64,000 nucleotides of DNA, taken from Sphingomonas naphthae. GTDB lineage: Bacteria > Pseudomonadota > Alphaproteobacteria > Sphingomonadales > Sphingomonadaceae. The stretch covers positions 2,108,001 through 2,172,000 of the forward strand of contig NZ_CP117411.1 of the NCBI RefSeq assembly GCF_028607085.1. Reading direction: 5' to 3'. This document shows positions 9,246 through 17,620 of this stretch, in pieces. The position numbers and the translations under genes are program-made. The notes beneath the pieces are model-generated. The model saw only the letters and a program-made list of their open reading frames with translations. It had not been told where the DNA came from and ran no database searches. Every line of letters starts with the position of its first letter. The stretch's first letter is position 1.

Positions 9246-9539
9246 TCACGGAATCCACGGCACCCAATCCCATACGCTCTCGCCCGTCAGCCGCCGGCAG
9301 AGGCGATCGACCAGCCACATTGCGAGCATCGCCGGGATGAAGGCCAGGCAGACGGCGCAGACGCCCGCGAAATCGGCCTCGCTGGCGGGTACGATCGACG
9401 CGATCAGCGCGTTCATCGGCAGCCACGCCAGATAGCCGACGCCCATCCCCACCGCGCTTTCGATCGCGAAAAAGATCAGCAGGCCGAAACAGCCCAGCAC
9501 CCCCGGCCCCTTGCGCTTGCCCGATCCATCCTCGGCCAT
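9246..9539 (-). CDS. Small two-to-three-helix membrane protein
   Basis: Ninety-seven residues with a charged N-terminus (MAEDGSGKRKG) and hydrophobic stretches at about 13-28, 33-50 and 57-76, ending DWVPWIP. I do not recognise the family. The ATG at 9539 precedes the first membrane segment directly; longer upstream frames are not convincing. It is divergent from cobA. Confidence 0.6.
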   Translation of the reverse strand: MAEDGSGKRKGPGVLGCFGLLIFFAIESAVGMGVGYLAWLPMNALIASIVPASEADFAGVCAVCLAFIPAMLAMWLVDRLCRRLTGESVWDWVPWIP

Positions 9540-9653
9540 TTCGCCTCCGTTATCGATGTATCGATGCAACGCCGGCCCGTTGAAATCTTTCCTTCCGCCC
9601 CTCCAACCAACCGTCGATTGCGCGCTGCGGCATGGGCGACCATCTAGGCGAGC

Positions 9654-10451
9654 ATGGCAAGTCTCCTCGATCCCGATGCGCGTGGCCGCGTCATCCTCGT
9701 CGGCGCGGGGCCGGGCGATCCCGGCCTGCTGACGATCCGCGCGGTCGAGGCGCTGCGCGCCGCCGACGTCGTGGTGCATGACGGGCTGATCGATCCAGCG
9801 GTGCTGGATTATGCGCCCGAACATGCCCAGCGCATTTCCGTGGCCAAGAGCCGTGACCGGCATACGCTGCCGCAGGAGGCGATCAACGCGCTCATCATCG
9901 CCCATGTGAAGGCGGGGTCGATCGTGGTGCGGCTGAAGGGCGGCGACCCGTTCGTGTTCGGGCGCGGCGGCGAGGAGGTCGAGGCGGTGCGCGCGGCCGG
10001 CCTGCGGGTCGAGGTGGTGCCGGGTGTCTCGGCGGCGCTCGGTTGCGCGGCGGATGCGATGCTGCCGCTTACCCATCGTGACTGGTCGAGCGCGGTCAGT
10101 TTCGTCGCGGGCCAGTGCAAGGGGCTGACCGAGCAGAATTGGGCGGGTCTGGCCGGACAGGGCCGCACGCTCGTGATCTACATGGGCGTCACCTGCTCCG
10201 CGCTGATCGCGGACAAATTGATGGCGGACGGCGTCGCGCCCGACATGCCGGTGGCGGTGCTGGAGCGCGGCACCTATGCCGACGCCCGCGCGATGCGGAC
10301 ATTGCTGGCCGATCTCGGCGACATGGTGGCGCGCGAGGCGGTCAAGAGCCCGGCGATCATCATCGTCGGCGAAGTGGTCCTGCTGTCGGACGCCGAGGAC
10401 AAATTGAAGGCACTGGCGCAACAGGCCCAGGCCATGACGGGGGTCTCGTGA
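9654..10451 (+). CDS. cobA: Uroporphyrinogen-III C-methyltransferase
   Basis: Methylates uroporphyrinogen III at C2 and C7 with S-adenosylmethionine to give precorrin-2, the siroheme precursor. The 265-residue protein has the tetrapyrrole methylase signatures GAGPGDPGLLT at 17-27 and RLKGGDPFVFGRGGEE at about 93-108. The enzyme lacks the N-terminal dehydrogenase/ferrochelatase part found in CysG, so those steps must be encoded elsewhere. It leads the sulfur-assimilation cluster, where it would supply siroheme to the reductase encoded next but one. Its stop overlaps the next start (GTGA). Confidence 0.94.
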   Translation: MASLLDPDARGRVILVGAGPGDPGLLTIRAVEALRAADVVVHDGLIDPAVLDYAPEHAQRISVAKSRDRHTLPQEAINALIIAHVKAGSIVVRLKGGDPFVFGRGGEEVEAVRAAGLRVEVVPGVSAALGCAADAMLPLTHRDWSSAVSFVAGQCKGLTEQNWAGLAGQGRTLVIYMGVTCSALIADKLMADGVAPDMPVAVLERGTYADARAMRTLLADLGDMVAREAVKSPAIIIVGEVVLLSDAEDKLKALAQQAQAMTGVS

Positions 10452-10744
10452 AACTGTTGACGGGAAACGATCTGGTGACGGGCGACGTCACCTGGTGGGC
10501 CGGCGGCGAATGGTCGCGCCATGTGGCGGACGCGGTCGATGTCGGCAGCGAGGGCGAGGCGATCGGCGCGCGCGAGGAAGCGGCGCTCAGGGTCAACGGC
10601 CCGGTCGTGATCGACGCGACGGCGACGCCCGAAGGCCCCCGCCCCGCCCACATCAAGGACCGCATCCGCGCCTATGGCCCGACGGTGCGGCCCGATCTGG
10701 CGATCCTGCCGGCCGACAGACTGGCCGGGAGCTGGGTGATATGA
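10448..10744 (+). CDS. DUF2849 domain protein of the sulfite/nitrite reductase operon
   Basis: A 98-residue protein with the pattern of DUF2849 proteins, which in Alphaproteobacteria lie next to siroheme-dependent reductase genes. It opens KLLTGNDLVTGDVTWW and ends GSWVI. No catalytic motif is visible and the biochemical role is unknown; the neighbourhood suggests an accessory role in sulfite or nitrite reduction. The GTG start overlaps the cobA stop. Confidence 0.8.
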   Translation: MKLLTGNDLVTGDVTWWAGGEWSRHVADAVDVGSEGEAIGAREEAALRVNGPVVIDATATPEGPRPAHIKDRIRAYGPTVRPDLAILPADRLAGSWVI

Positions 10745-10754
10745 GGATGTTCAG

Positions 10755-10910
10755 TTCCTCCCCAAGCTGTGCTTGGCTAGGGGGACCGCTCGCGCAGCGA
10801 GTGGTGGAGGGGCCATCCGCCCTTTCCCATCGCCGTTCCGCCCATTCGCTTTTCCCCTCCACCATGCTTCGCATGGTCCCCCTCCCCAAGCGCCGCTTGG
10901 GGAGGAATTA
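10755..10910. repeat. Palindromic intergenic repeat inside the cys cluster
   Basis: Arms TTCCTCCCCAAGCTGTGCTT and CTTGGGGAGGAATT enclose two smaller hairpins (CGCTCGCGCAGCGAG and CCATGCTTCGCATGG). The repeat separates the DUF2849 gene from cysI by 176 nt, so transcription into cysI passes through a strong secondary structure. Confidence 0.7.
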
Positions 10911-10920
10911 GAGGTCGCCC

Positions 10921-12555
10921 ATGTACCAGTACGACACCTACGATCAGGCCCTCGTCGACACCCGCGTCGAGGAATTCCGCGATCAGGTCGCCCGCCGCCT
11001 GTCGGGCGCGATGACCGAGGATCAGTTCAAGCCGCTGCGGCTGATGAACGGCCTCTACCTCCAGCTGCACGCCTATATGCTGCGCGTCGCCATCCCCTAT
11101 GGCACGCTCAGCGCCGTGCAGATGCGCGTGCTGGGCGATATCGCGCGGCGCTACGACAAGGGCTACGGGCACTTCACCACCCGCCAGAACCTCCAGTTCA
11201 ACTGGATCAAGCTGGAGGATACGCCCGACATCCTGGCCGAGCTGGCCAAGGTGGAGATGCACGCCATCCAGACCAGCGGCAATTGCATCCGCAACATCTC
11301 GTCGGACCAGTTCGCCGGCGCCGCGGCGGAAGAGGTGTGCGATCCGCGCCCCTGGGCCGAATTGCTGCGCCAGTGGAGCACCTTCCACCCCGAATTCACC
11401 TATCTGCCGCGCAAGTTCAAGATCGCCGTGGTGGCGTCGGAGAGCGACCGCGCGGCGGTGCGGCTGCACGATATCGGGCTACAGCTTCGCCATAACGAGG
11501 CGGGCGAACTGGGCCTGCGCGTGTTCGTCGGCGGGGGCATGGGCCGCACGCCGATGATCGGGCCGCTGCTGCGCGACTTCCTGCCGGCGGGCGACTTCCT
11601 GAGCTACATGGAAGCAGCACTTCGCGTGTACAATCGCTACGGCCGGCGCGACAATATCTACAAGGCGCGCATCAAGATCCTCGTCCACGAGATCGGGATC
11701 GAGGCGTACGCCGCCCAGGTCGAGGAGGAATTCCTCGCGGTGAAGGCGCTCGGCATCGATCCGCCGCCCGCCGAACTGGCGCGGATCACCGCCTTCTTCG
11801 CCGATCCCGCTTTCGAGGCGGACGCGGCGGATGCGATCGATCGCACCGATCCCGATTTCGCTCTTTGGGTGGATCAGCAGGTCCACGCCCACAAGCAACC
11901 CGGCTATGCCATCGCCACGATCAGCCTGAAGCCGATCGGCGGCATCCCCGGCGACGCCTCGGCCGACCAGATCGACCTGATGGCCGACCTCGCCGAAAAG
12001 TACAGCTTCGGCGAACTGCGGATCACCCATGCGCAGAATGTCGTGCTGCCGCACGTCCGCAAGGCCGATCTGTACGCCATCTGGCAGGCGCTCGACGCGG
12101 CCGGCCTCGCCACGCCGAACCTCGATCTGGTGAGCGACATCATCGCCTGCCCCGGCCTCGATTATTGCGCGCTGGCCAACGCCCGCTCGATCCCGGTGGC
12201 GCAGAAGATCGCCGAACGCTTCGCCGATATCGAGCGGCAGCGCGATCTGGGCGAGCTGAAGCTCAAAATCTCGGGCTGCATCAACGCCTGCGGCCACCAC
12301 CATGCCGGCCACATCGGCATCCTCGGCGTCGACAAGAAGGGCGAGGAAAATTACCAGCTCTCGTTCGGCGGATCGGGCGCGGAGGATGCGAGCCTCGCCA
12401 AGATCATCGGCCCCGGCTTCACCGAGGACGGCGTGGTCGATGCTGTCGAGAAAGCGTGCGACACCTATCTGTCGCTCCGCACCGACGGCGAACGCTTCCT
12501 CGACACCTATCGCCGCGTGGGGCTCCAGCCGTTCAAGGAGGCGATCTATGGGTAA
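10921..12555 (+). CDS. cysI: Nitrite/sulfite reductase, siroheme and [4Fe-4S] hemoprotein
   Basis: Reduces sulfite to sulfide (or nitrite to ammonia) with six electrons. The 544-residue protein carries two ferredoxin-type repeats and the siroheme/[4Fe-4S] ligands C410-x5-C416 (CPGLDYC) and C453-x3-C457 (CINAC). HFTTRQNLQFNW near residue 81 and ITHAQNVVLPHV near residue 362 are the paired substrate-pocket motifs. Context (cobA upstream, cysH downstream) argues for sulfite as the physiological substrate. The flavoprotein partner CysJ is not in this window. Confidence 0.93.
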   Translation: MYQYDTYDQALVDTRVEEFRDQVARRLSGAMTEDQFKPLRLMNGLYLQLHAYMLRVAIPYGTLSAVQMRVLGDIARRYDKGYGHFTTRQNLQFNWIKLEDTPDILAELAKVEMHAIQTSGNCIRNISSDQFAGAAAEEVCDPRPWAELLRQWSTFHPEFTYLPRKFKIAVVASESDRAAVRLHDIGLQLRHNEAGELGLRVFVGGGMGRTPMIGPLLRDFLPAGDFLSYMEAALRVYNRYGRRDNIYKARIKILVHEIGIEAYAAQVEEEFLAVKALGIDPPPAELARITAFFADPAFEADAADAIDRTDPDFALWVDQQVHAHKQPGYAIATISLKPIGGIPGDASADQIDLMADLAEKYSFGELRITHAQNVVLPHVRKADLYAIWQALDAAGLATPNLDLVSDIIACPGLDYCALANARSIPVAQKIAERFADIERQRDLGELKLKISGCINACGHHHAGHIGILGVDKKGEENYQLSFGGSGAEDASLAKIIGPGFTEDGVVDAVEKACDTYLSLRTDGERFLDTYRRVGLQPFKEAIYG

Positions 12556-12572
12556 GCGACCCGTGCGCCTCC

Positions 12573-12658
12573 CGTGCTTCGACTTCGCTCAGCACGAACG
12601 GGGGAGAACCTCCGCCACACAATATCCGTTCGTCCTGAGCGAAGTCGAAGGACGTGCC
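12573..12658. repeat. Dispersed inverted repeat, GCGAAGTCGAAG family
   Basis: Arms CGTGCTTCGACTTCGCTCAG and CCTGAGCGAAGTCGAAGGAC are about 25 nt apart. This is one of five copies in the window (others at 14911, 19600, 21077 and 46124); here the arms are in the opposite order. It lies between cysI and the DUF934 gene. Confidence 0.75.
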
Positions 12659-12677
12659 CCGATCGGTAACCTTTCCC

Positions 12678-13103
12678 ATGTCTGATGGCCTCCGCTTCCG
12701 CACCGACGAGCCGCACGAGGAGCCGGCGGTGACGCTCGACGCCTTTCTCGGCGAAACCAACGCCACCGCCGTGCGGCTGGAATCCGATGAGGATCCGCGC
12801 GCCTTGCTGCCGATGCTCGATCGGCTGTCGCTGATCGAGGTGGCTTTCCCCAAGTTCCGCGACGGGCGGGGCTATTCGGCCGGGCGTATCCTGCGTGAAG
12901 CCGGCTATACGGGCGAATTGCGCGCGCAGGGCGACGTCCTGGTCGATCAGATTCCGCTGATGCGCCGTTGCGGCTTCGACAGTTTCGCGCCCCAGGCCGC
13001 GATCGACCCGGAGGTGCTGCAACGATCCCTCGACCGCTACGACCTCGCCTATCAGGGTGCCGCCGACCCGACCGTGCCGGTGTGGAAACGCCGTCATGGG
13101 TGA
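12678..13103 (+). CDS. DUF934 domain protein of the sulfate assimilation operon
   Basis: A 141-residue protein of the DUF934 family, nearly always found beside cysI and cysH in Alphaproteobacteria. Recognisable features are LSLIEVAFPKFRDGRGYSAG in the middle and the GELRAQGDVLVDQIP segment. No function has been proven for the family; an assembly or regulatory role in sulfite reduction is an inference from context. It overlaps the cysH start by 8 nt. Confidence 0.85.
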   Translation: MSDGLRFRTDEPHEEPAVTLDAFLGETNATAVRLESDEDPRALLPMLDRLSLIEVAFPKFRDGRGYSAGRILREAGYTGELRAQGDVLVDQIPLMRRCGFDSFAPQAAIDPEVLQRSLDRYDLAYQGAADPTVPVWKRRHG

Positions 13104-13848
13104 GGCAGCTCTCCGCCAGATGGACGTGATCGATGTGTCGCCGGCTTTCACGCAGGCCGATGCCGACGCGCTCAACGCGCGCTTCGCGGGCGTCTCCACG
13201 CAGGACATGCTGCGCGAATTGCTGACCGGCGAATTGCGCGGGCGGATCGCGGCCGTGTCGTCGTTCGGCACCGAGAGCGCGGTGTTGCTGCACATGATCG
13301 CGGGCGTGGATCAGGACGTGCCGGTGATCTTCACCAACACGCAGAAGATGTTCGGCGAGACGCTGGCCTATCGCGATGAGCTTTCCGAGCGGCTGGGCTT
13401 CACCGATCTGCGCGTCTATCGCCCCGACCCGCGCATTCTGGCGGCGAAGGACAAGACCGGCCTGCGCTGGTCCTACGACCCCGACGGCTGCTGCGACATC
13501 CGCAAGGTCGAGCCGTTGCGCCGCGCGCTGGTGCCGTTCGATGCGTGGATTTCGGGCCGCAAGGGATTTCAGGGCAAGACCCGCAGCGCCCTGCCCCGCT
13601 TCGAGATCGACGAGGGCCGGCTGAAGATCAACCCGCTGGCCGATTGGGCCAAGGCCGATCTGGACGCCTATTTCGCCGAGCATGACCTGCCCCACCATCC
13701 GCTGGAGGCGCAGGGCTATGCCTCGATCGGCTGCTCGCCCTGCACCAGCGTGGTGAAACCGGGCGAAGACCCGCGTTCGGGCCGCTGGCGCGGCTGGGAC
13801 AAGACCGAATGCGGCATCCACAAGCCGGGCGAAGAGCCGGTCTTCTAG
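13096..13848 (+). CDS. cysH: Assimilatory adenylyl-sulfate (APS) reductase
   Basis: Reduces activated sulfate to sulfite with thioredoxin. The 250-residue protein has SSFGTESAVLLHM at about 55-67 for nucleotide binding, the Cys pair C132-C133 (GCCDIRKVEP), C213-x2-C216 (GCSPC) and the C-terminal catalytic ECGIH with C239. The CC plus CxxC set ligates [4Fe-4S] and is the mark of APS rather than PAPS reductases. The stop codon TAG at 13846 is made of the TA target of the IS element that follows plus the first base of that element. Confidence 0.92.
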   Translation: MGEAALRQMDVIDVSPAFTQADADALNARFAGVSTQDMLRELLTGELRGRIAAVSSFGTESAVLLHMIAGVDQDVPVIFTNTQKMFGETLAYRDELSERLGFTDLRVYRPDPRILAAKDKTGLRWSYDPDGCCDIRKVEPLRRALVPFDAWISGRKGFQGKTRSALPRFEIDEGRLKINPLADWAKADLDAYFAEHDLPHHPLEAQGYASIGCSPCTSVVKPGEDPRSGRWRGWDKTECGIHKPGEEPVF

Positions 13849-14902
13849 AGCGTGCTGCGGATAGATTGAATCGATTGGGGATTCCCGACGGTCGCTGGAT
13901 GTGATTCAAGCTGCTGGCTGGCGAGGAGGTCAGTCAGAATGGCACGAGCCTATTCGCAAGATTTGAGGGACCGGGTGATCGATGCGGTGCTGCGTGGCGG
14001 AGAGAGCCGGCGGTCTGCGTCGCGGCGCTTCGGGGTAAGCGAGGCCTCGGCGATCAAATGGGTGCAGCGGGTCGAGCGGCTGGGTGACCGGCGGTGCGCC
14101 GGCACTGGCGGGCACCGTCCCTCGAAGGTGAAGCCGGAGCGCGACTGGTTGCTGGCGACGATCGCGGAGGAGCCCGACATCACACTGGCGGCCCTGTCGG
14201 CCCGGCTACTGGCCGAGCGCGGCGTACGGGCGGACACCGGCATGCTGTCGCGCTTCTTCACCGGCGAAGGCATCAGCTTCAAAAAAAACCGTGCTGCCCA
14301 GCGAGCAGGACCGGCGTGACGTTGCCCGCCGGCGGGCGAGCTGGAAACGGTATCAGGGCAAGCTCGATCCCCGGCGGCTGGTCTTTATCGACGAGACCTG
14401 GGCCAAGACCAACATGACGCGCACCCATGGGCGTTGTCGGCGCGGGGAGCGTCTCCATGCCAAGGTGCCGCATGGCCACTGGAAGACGCTGACTTTCCTG
14501 GCGGCGCTCCGCCACGACCGGATCGATGCACCTGCGGTGATCGATGGCCCGATCAACGGCAAAAGCTTCCTCGCCTACGTCGAGCAAATCCTCATCCCGA
14601 CGCTTGGCCCCGGCGACATCGTCATCCTCGACAATCTCGGCAGCCACAAAGGTGAGGCTGTGCGCAGCGCCATCCGGGCCGCAGGTGCAAGGCTACTGTT
14701 CCTTCCGCCCTACAGCCCAGACCTCAACCCGATCGAGCAGGTCTTCGCCAAGCTCAAGACGCTCCTCCGCAAGGCCGCAGAGCGCACTGTCGAAACCACA
14801 TGGCGACGCATCGGATCGCTCCTCGACGCCTTCTACCCGTCCGAATGCGCCAATTACCTCGTCAACTCCGGCTATGCTTCAATCTAATAACAGAATGCTC
14901 TA
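13846..14902. mobile_element. IS630-family insertion sequence with TA target duplication
   Basis: A 1053-bp element (13848-14900) flanked by duplicated TA dinucleotides at 13846-13847 and 14901-14902. Its ends form imperfect terminal inverted repeats of about 24 bp: the left begins GAGCGTGCTG and the right, read inward, GAGCATTCTG, and both run to AGATTGAA. TA duplication is characteristic of IS630/Tc1-mariner elements. Removing the element and one TA restores TTCTAGCCC, so insertion happened inside the cysH TAG stop codon without changing the protein. Confidence 0.9.
13939..14887 (+). CDS. IS630-family transposase in two overlapping frames
   Basis: The first frame (13939-14319, 126 aa) holds the DNA-binding helix-turn-helix part ([19 protein letters not shown]). 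The second (14291-14887) holds the DDE catalytic domain, with acidic residues in [20 protein letters not shown] and [11 protein letters not shown]. The frames meet at an A8 run (14281-14288): a run of seven would give one continuous protein reading [12 protein letters not shown]. Expression of the full transposase therefore needs slippage of the polymerase or ribosome on the A-run, or the copy is inactive. The 14291 coordinate is only an internal GTG. Confidence 0.85.
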
Positions 14903-14910
14903 GCCCCCCA

Positions 14911-14998
14911 CCCGTTCGTGCTGAGCGAAGTCGAAGCACGTGCGACTGGATGGTATCGTTTGGGGCACGTCCTTCGACTTCGCTCAGGACGAACGGGG
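14911..14998. repeat. Dispersed inverted repeat, GCGAAGTCGAAG family
   Basis: Arms CCGTTCGTGCTGAGCGAAGT and CGACTTCGCTCAGGACGAAC flank a core with GGCACGTCC. It begins 9 nt after the right end of the IS630 element. Confidence 0.75.
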
Positions 14999-15007
14999 CG
15001 GTTGAAG

Positions 15008-15361
15008 CTACCGCCGCATCACCCGCACGGCCAGCACCAGCCAGCCGAGGATCAGCCCCACACCGCCGATCGGCGTGACCGCGCCCAGCCAATGGGGCAT
15101 GCCCAGCGCCATCGCATAGAGCGTGCCCGCGAACAGCGCCCCGCCGGCCACGAAGGACCATGCCGCCAGCCGCGCGCCCATCTGCGCCGCGACCAGCGCG
15201 GCCACGGCATGGACCAGCTGATATTCGGCGCCCGTGCGCAGCCATTCGGCGGGCTTGCCGGTAAAGCCGTGCGCGCCCATCGCGCCCGCGATCACGCCCG
15301 CCGCGCCCGAGAGCGCCGCCAACAAGGCGACCAGACCGCCACCACCGCCCGCCCGCCTCAT
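15008..15361 (-). CDS. DUF423 (YgdD-type) membrane protein
   Basis: A 117-residue inner-membrane protein with four predicted helices and the family signature GAMGAHGF followed by a YQLVHAVAAL segment. The family has no proven function. The ATG overlaps the stop of the antiporter gene upstream (ATGA), so the two are translationally coupled. Confidence 0.85.
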   Translation of the reverse strand: MRRAGGGGGLVALLAALSGAAGVIAGAMGAHGFTGKPAEWLRTGAEYQLVHAVAALVAAQMGARLAAWSFVAGGALFAGTLYAMALGMPHWLGAVTPIGGVGLILGWLVLAVRVMRR

Positions 15362-17115
15362 TCGACCTCCTGCCGCCCGTCGTTGCGGAACATCAGGTCG
15401 CGCGCGGGCTGGGCGAAGATGTCGCCCGCCTCGACCTGGGCGCGAAGCCGCGCCTTGTCGCGCAGGCGATATTCCTGCTCGATCTTGTCGACCTGCTCCT
15501 CGTCCAGCCCGATCGCGCCCAGCGCCAGCCGGCCGAGCTTGACGGCCGATTCATAGACTTCGCGCACCGTGGCGGAGATATCGATGCCCTTGTAGCGCAG
15601 CAAAGCACGGCGATCGTAGGCGCGCACGAAGATGGCGGCCTGGCGGAAGCTGTGGAGCGCCGCCGTCAGTTCCTCGGGACTGAGCTGGTCGCCATCCATC
15701 GCGAACACGATCGTGCGCGCCTCGTCACCCCCCGCCTGCCGCAGCAGATCGAGCCGGGTGCCGTCGCCATAATAGACCTTCATGTCGAAGCGGGCGGCGA
15801 TGTCGATCTGCTCGGCCTTGTTGTCGATGATGGTCACGGTCGCGCCCGAGGCCATCAGCATCTGCGCCACCGTCTGCCCGAAACGGCCGTAGCCGACGAC
15901 GATCGCGGACGACGGGGGCGATTTCTCCGCCCCGTCCAGATCGTCGCGCGCGGCGGGCTTGGGTTCGTTGAAGCGGCGCGTGAGGATCATCAGGAACGGC
16001 GTCGTCGCCATCGAGAGGGTGACGACGGCGCCCATCAGGCTGGCGGCCTCCGGCGCGATCAGCTGCGCATTGGCGGCCTGCGCGAACAGCACGAAGCCGA
16101 ATTCGCCGCCCTGGCTGAGCAGCAGGCCGAGACCGAGCGCCTGCCGTCCCTTGATGCCGAACATCCGGGCCAGCAGGAAGATGATGAGCGTCTTGACCGC
16201 AACCACCGCGACGGCGAGGCCGACGATGAACAAAGGCCGCGCGGCGATCGCCGCCAGATCCAGCATCATGCCGACGGCGAGGAAGAACAGGCCGAGCAGG
16301 ATCGTGCGGAACGGCTCGACGTCCGCCTCCAGCTCGTGGCGATAGGGCGAATCCGCCAGCATCACGCCCGCGACGAAGGCGCCGAGCGCTGTGGAGAGGT
16401 GCAGCCATTCCATCAGCGCGGCCGAAGCCAGCACCGTGAACAGACCGGCGGCGACGAACATCTCGCGCTCGCCGAGGCCGCCGATCAGGCGGAACAGCGG
16501 GTTGATGATCCAGCGCCCCGCCGCGACCAGCCCCGCCACCGCCAGCACGGTATAGATCGCCAGCATCCAGCCCGGCGGCGCCGAGGGATCGGCCGGGGCG
16601 CGGGAGAGCGCGGCGATGATCGTGATGAGCGGCACGATCGACAGATCCTGGAACAGCAGGACCGAGAAGGATCGCTCGCCGAAGGGGGTGTTGAGGCGGC
16701 CGGCGGAGCGCAGCATCGGCAGCACCTGCGCGGTGGAGGACAGCGCCAGCGGCATCCCGATCGCGATGGCGGCTGGCAGGCTGAAGCCGGTCATGGTGTA
16801 GATCACCGCCGAGAGCGCGAGGCCGCAGACCACGACCTGTGCCAGCCCCAGCCCGAATATGTCGCGCCGCAGCCGCCACAGCCGGCTCGGATGCAGCTCC
16901 AGCCCGACGAGGAAGAGGAGGAGGACGATGCCGAGTTCGGCGATGCCCAGTTTCTGCTCGGCCTCCCCCACCCAGCCGAGCCCCTGCGGGCCGATCACCG
17001 CGCCGGCGACGAGATAGCCCAGCACCGCGCCGAGCCCGAGGCGGCGGAAGAGGAATACGAACGCCAGCGCGGCGCCCAGCATGATGACGCCGTCGACGAT
17101 CGACCCCTCGCTCAT
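15358..17115 (-). CDS. CPA2-family monovalent cation/proton antiporter with TrkA-N domain
   Basis: A KefB/KefC-like transporter of 585 residues. The N-terminal part (about 1-385) holds 12-13 hydrophobic segments with GLELHPSRLWRLR and the LLSQGGEFGFV motif of CPA2 exchangers. The C-terminal part has a Rossmann nucleotide-binding RCK/TrkA-N domain starting IVVGYGRFGQTV (glycines at 408-413). Potassium efflux coupled to proton uptake is the usual role; whether glutathione adducts gate it is not known from sequence. The start was chosen at MSEGSIVDG, overlapping the IscU-like gene stop by 4 nt. Confidence 0.9.
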   Translation of the reverse strand: MSEGSIVDGVIMLGAALAFVFLFRRLGLGAVLGYLVAGAVIGPQGLGWVGEAEQKLGIAELGIVLLLFLVGLELHPSRLWRLRRDIFGLGLAQVVVCGLALSAVIYTMTGFSLPAAIAIGMPLALSSTAQVLPMLRSAGRLNTPFGERSFSVLLFQDLSIVPLITIIAALSRAPADPSAPPGWMLAIYTVLAVAGLVAAGRWIINPLFRLIGGLGEREMFVAAGLFTVLASAALMEWLHLSTALGAFVAGVMLADSPYRHELEADVEPFRTILLGLFFLAVGMMLDLAAIAARPLFIVGLAVAVVAVKTLIIFLLARMFGIKGRQALGLGLLLSQGGEFGFVLFAQAANAQLIAPEAASLMGAVVTLSMATTPFLMILTRRFNEPKPAARDDLDGAEKSPPSSAIVVGYGRFGQTVAQMLMASGATVTIIDNKAEQIDIAARFDMKVYYGDGTRLDLLRQAGGDEARTIVFAMDGDQLSPEELTAALHSFRQAAIFVRAYDRRALLRYKGIDISATVREVYESAVKLGRLALGAIGLDEEQVDKIEQEYRLRDKARLRAQVEAGDIFAQPARDLMFRNDGRQEVE

Positions 17116-17570
17116 GCGGCGGCCGTGGTGCCGGAGGTGGTGTCGCGGGTGGCGGCGCGCTCGGCGGCTTCGGCGACCGCCTCGAAGGCGAGGCGGATCG
17201 AGGCGTGGCGCGCGCTGTGCGGGCGGGCGGGGGCGAAGATGTCGAGACCCGGCCAGTCGCCCGGATCGTCGCGCGTGCCCGCCAGGAAAGCGGCCAGCGC
17301 GTCGCGCGTGGCGGTAAGTTCGGCGGGGCTGCGGCCGATCGCGTGCGCGCCCATCAGCGAGGCGGAGGCCTGGCCCAGCGCGCAGGCGCGGACGAGCTGT
17401 CCGATTTCGGCGACGCAGCCGTCCTCGCCCAGCATCACGTCCACCGTGACGCGGCTGCCGCAGACGGGCGAGCGGCGCTCGGCGGTGGCATGGGGGTCGG
17501 CCAATCGCGCATGGTGCGGGATCGATGCCGCCAGCCGGAGGATCGTGGTGTTGTACAGCGCCGCGCTCAT
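17112..17570 (-). CDS. IscU/SufU-like iron-sulfur scaffold-family protein
   Basis: A 152-residue protein of the NifU N-terminal/IscU family. C37 (SPVCGSR) and C63 (RACALGQASAS) correspond to the first two scaffold ligands. At the usual third position the sequence reads RPHSARHASIRLAFEA, with no cysteine, so cluster assembly as in canonical IscU is doubtful. C52 might substitute. Such stand-alone members are common in sphingomonads. It is upstream of, and overlaps, the antiporter gene; cvpA precedes it at 50 nt. Confidence 0.8.
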   Translation of the reverse strand: MSAALYNTTILRLAASIPHHARLADPHATAERRSPVCGSRVTVDVMLGEDGCVAEIGQLVRACALGQASASLMGAHAIGRSPAELTATRDALAAFLAGTRDDPGDWPGLDIFAPARPHSARHASIRLAFEAVAEAAERAATRDTTSGTTAAA

Positions 17571-17620
17571 GTCGCGCCCATGTAGGATGGAATGGGCCGG
17601 GCCGCCACCGTCCGTTGGCG

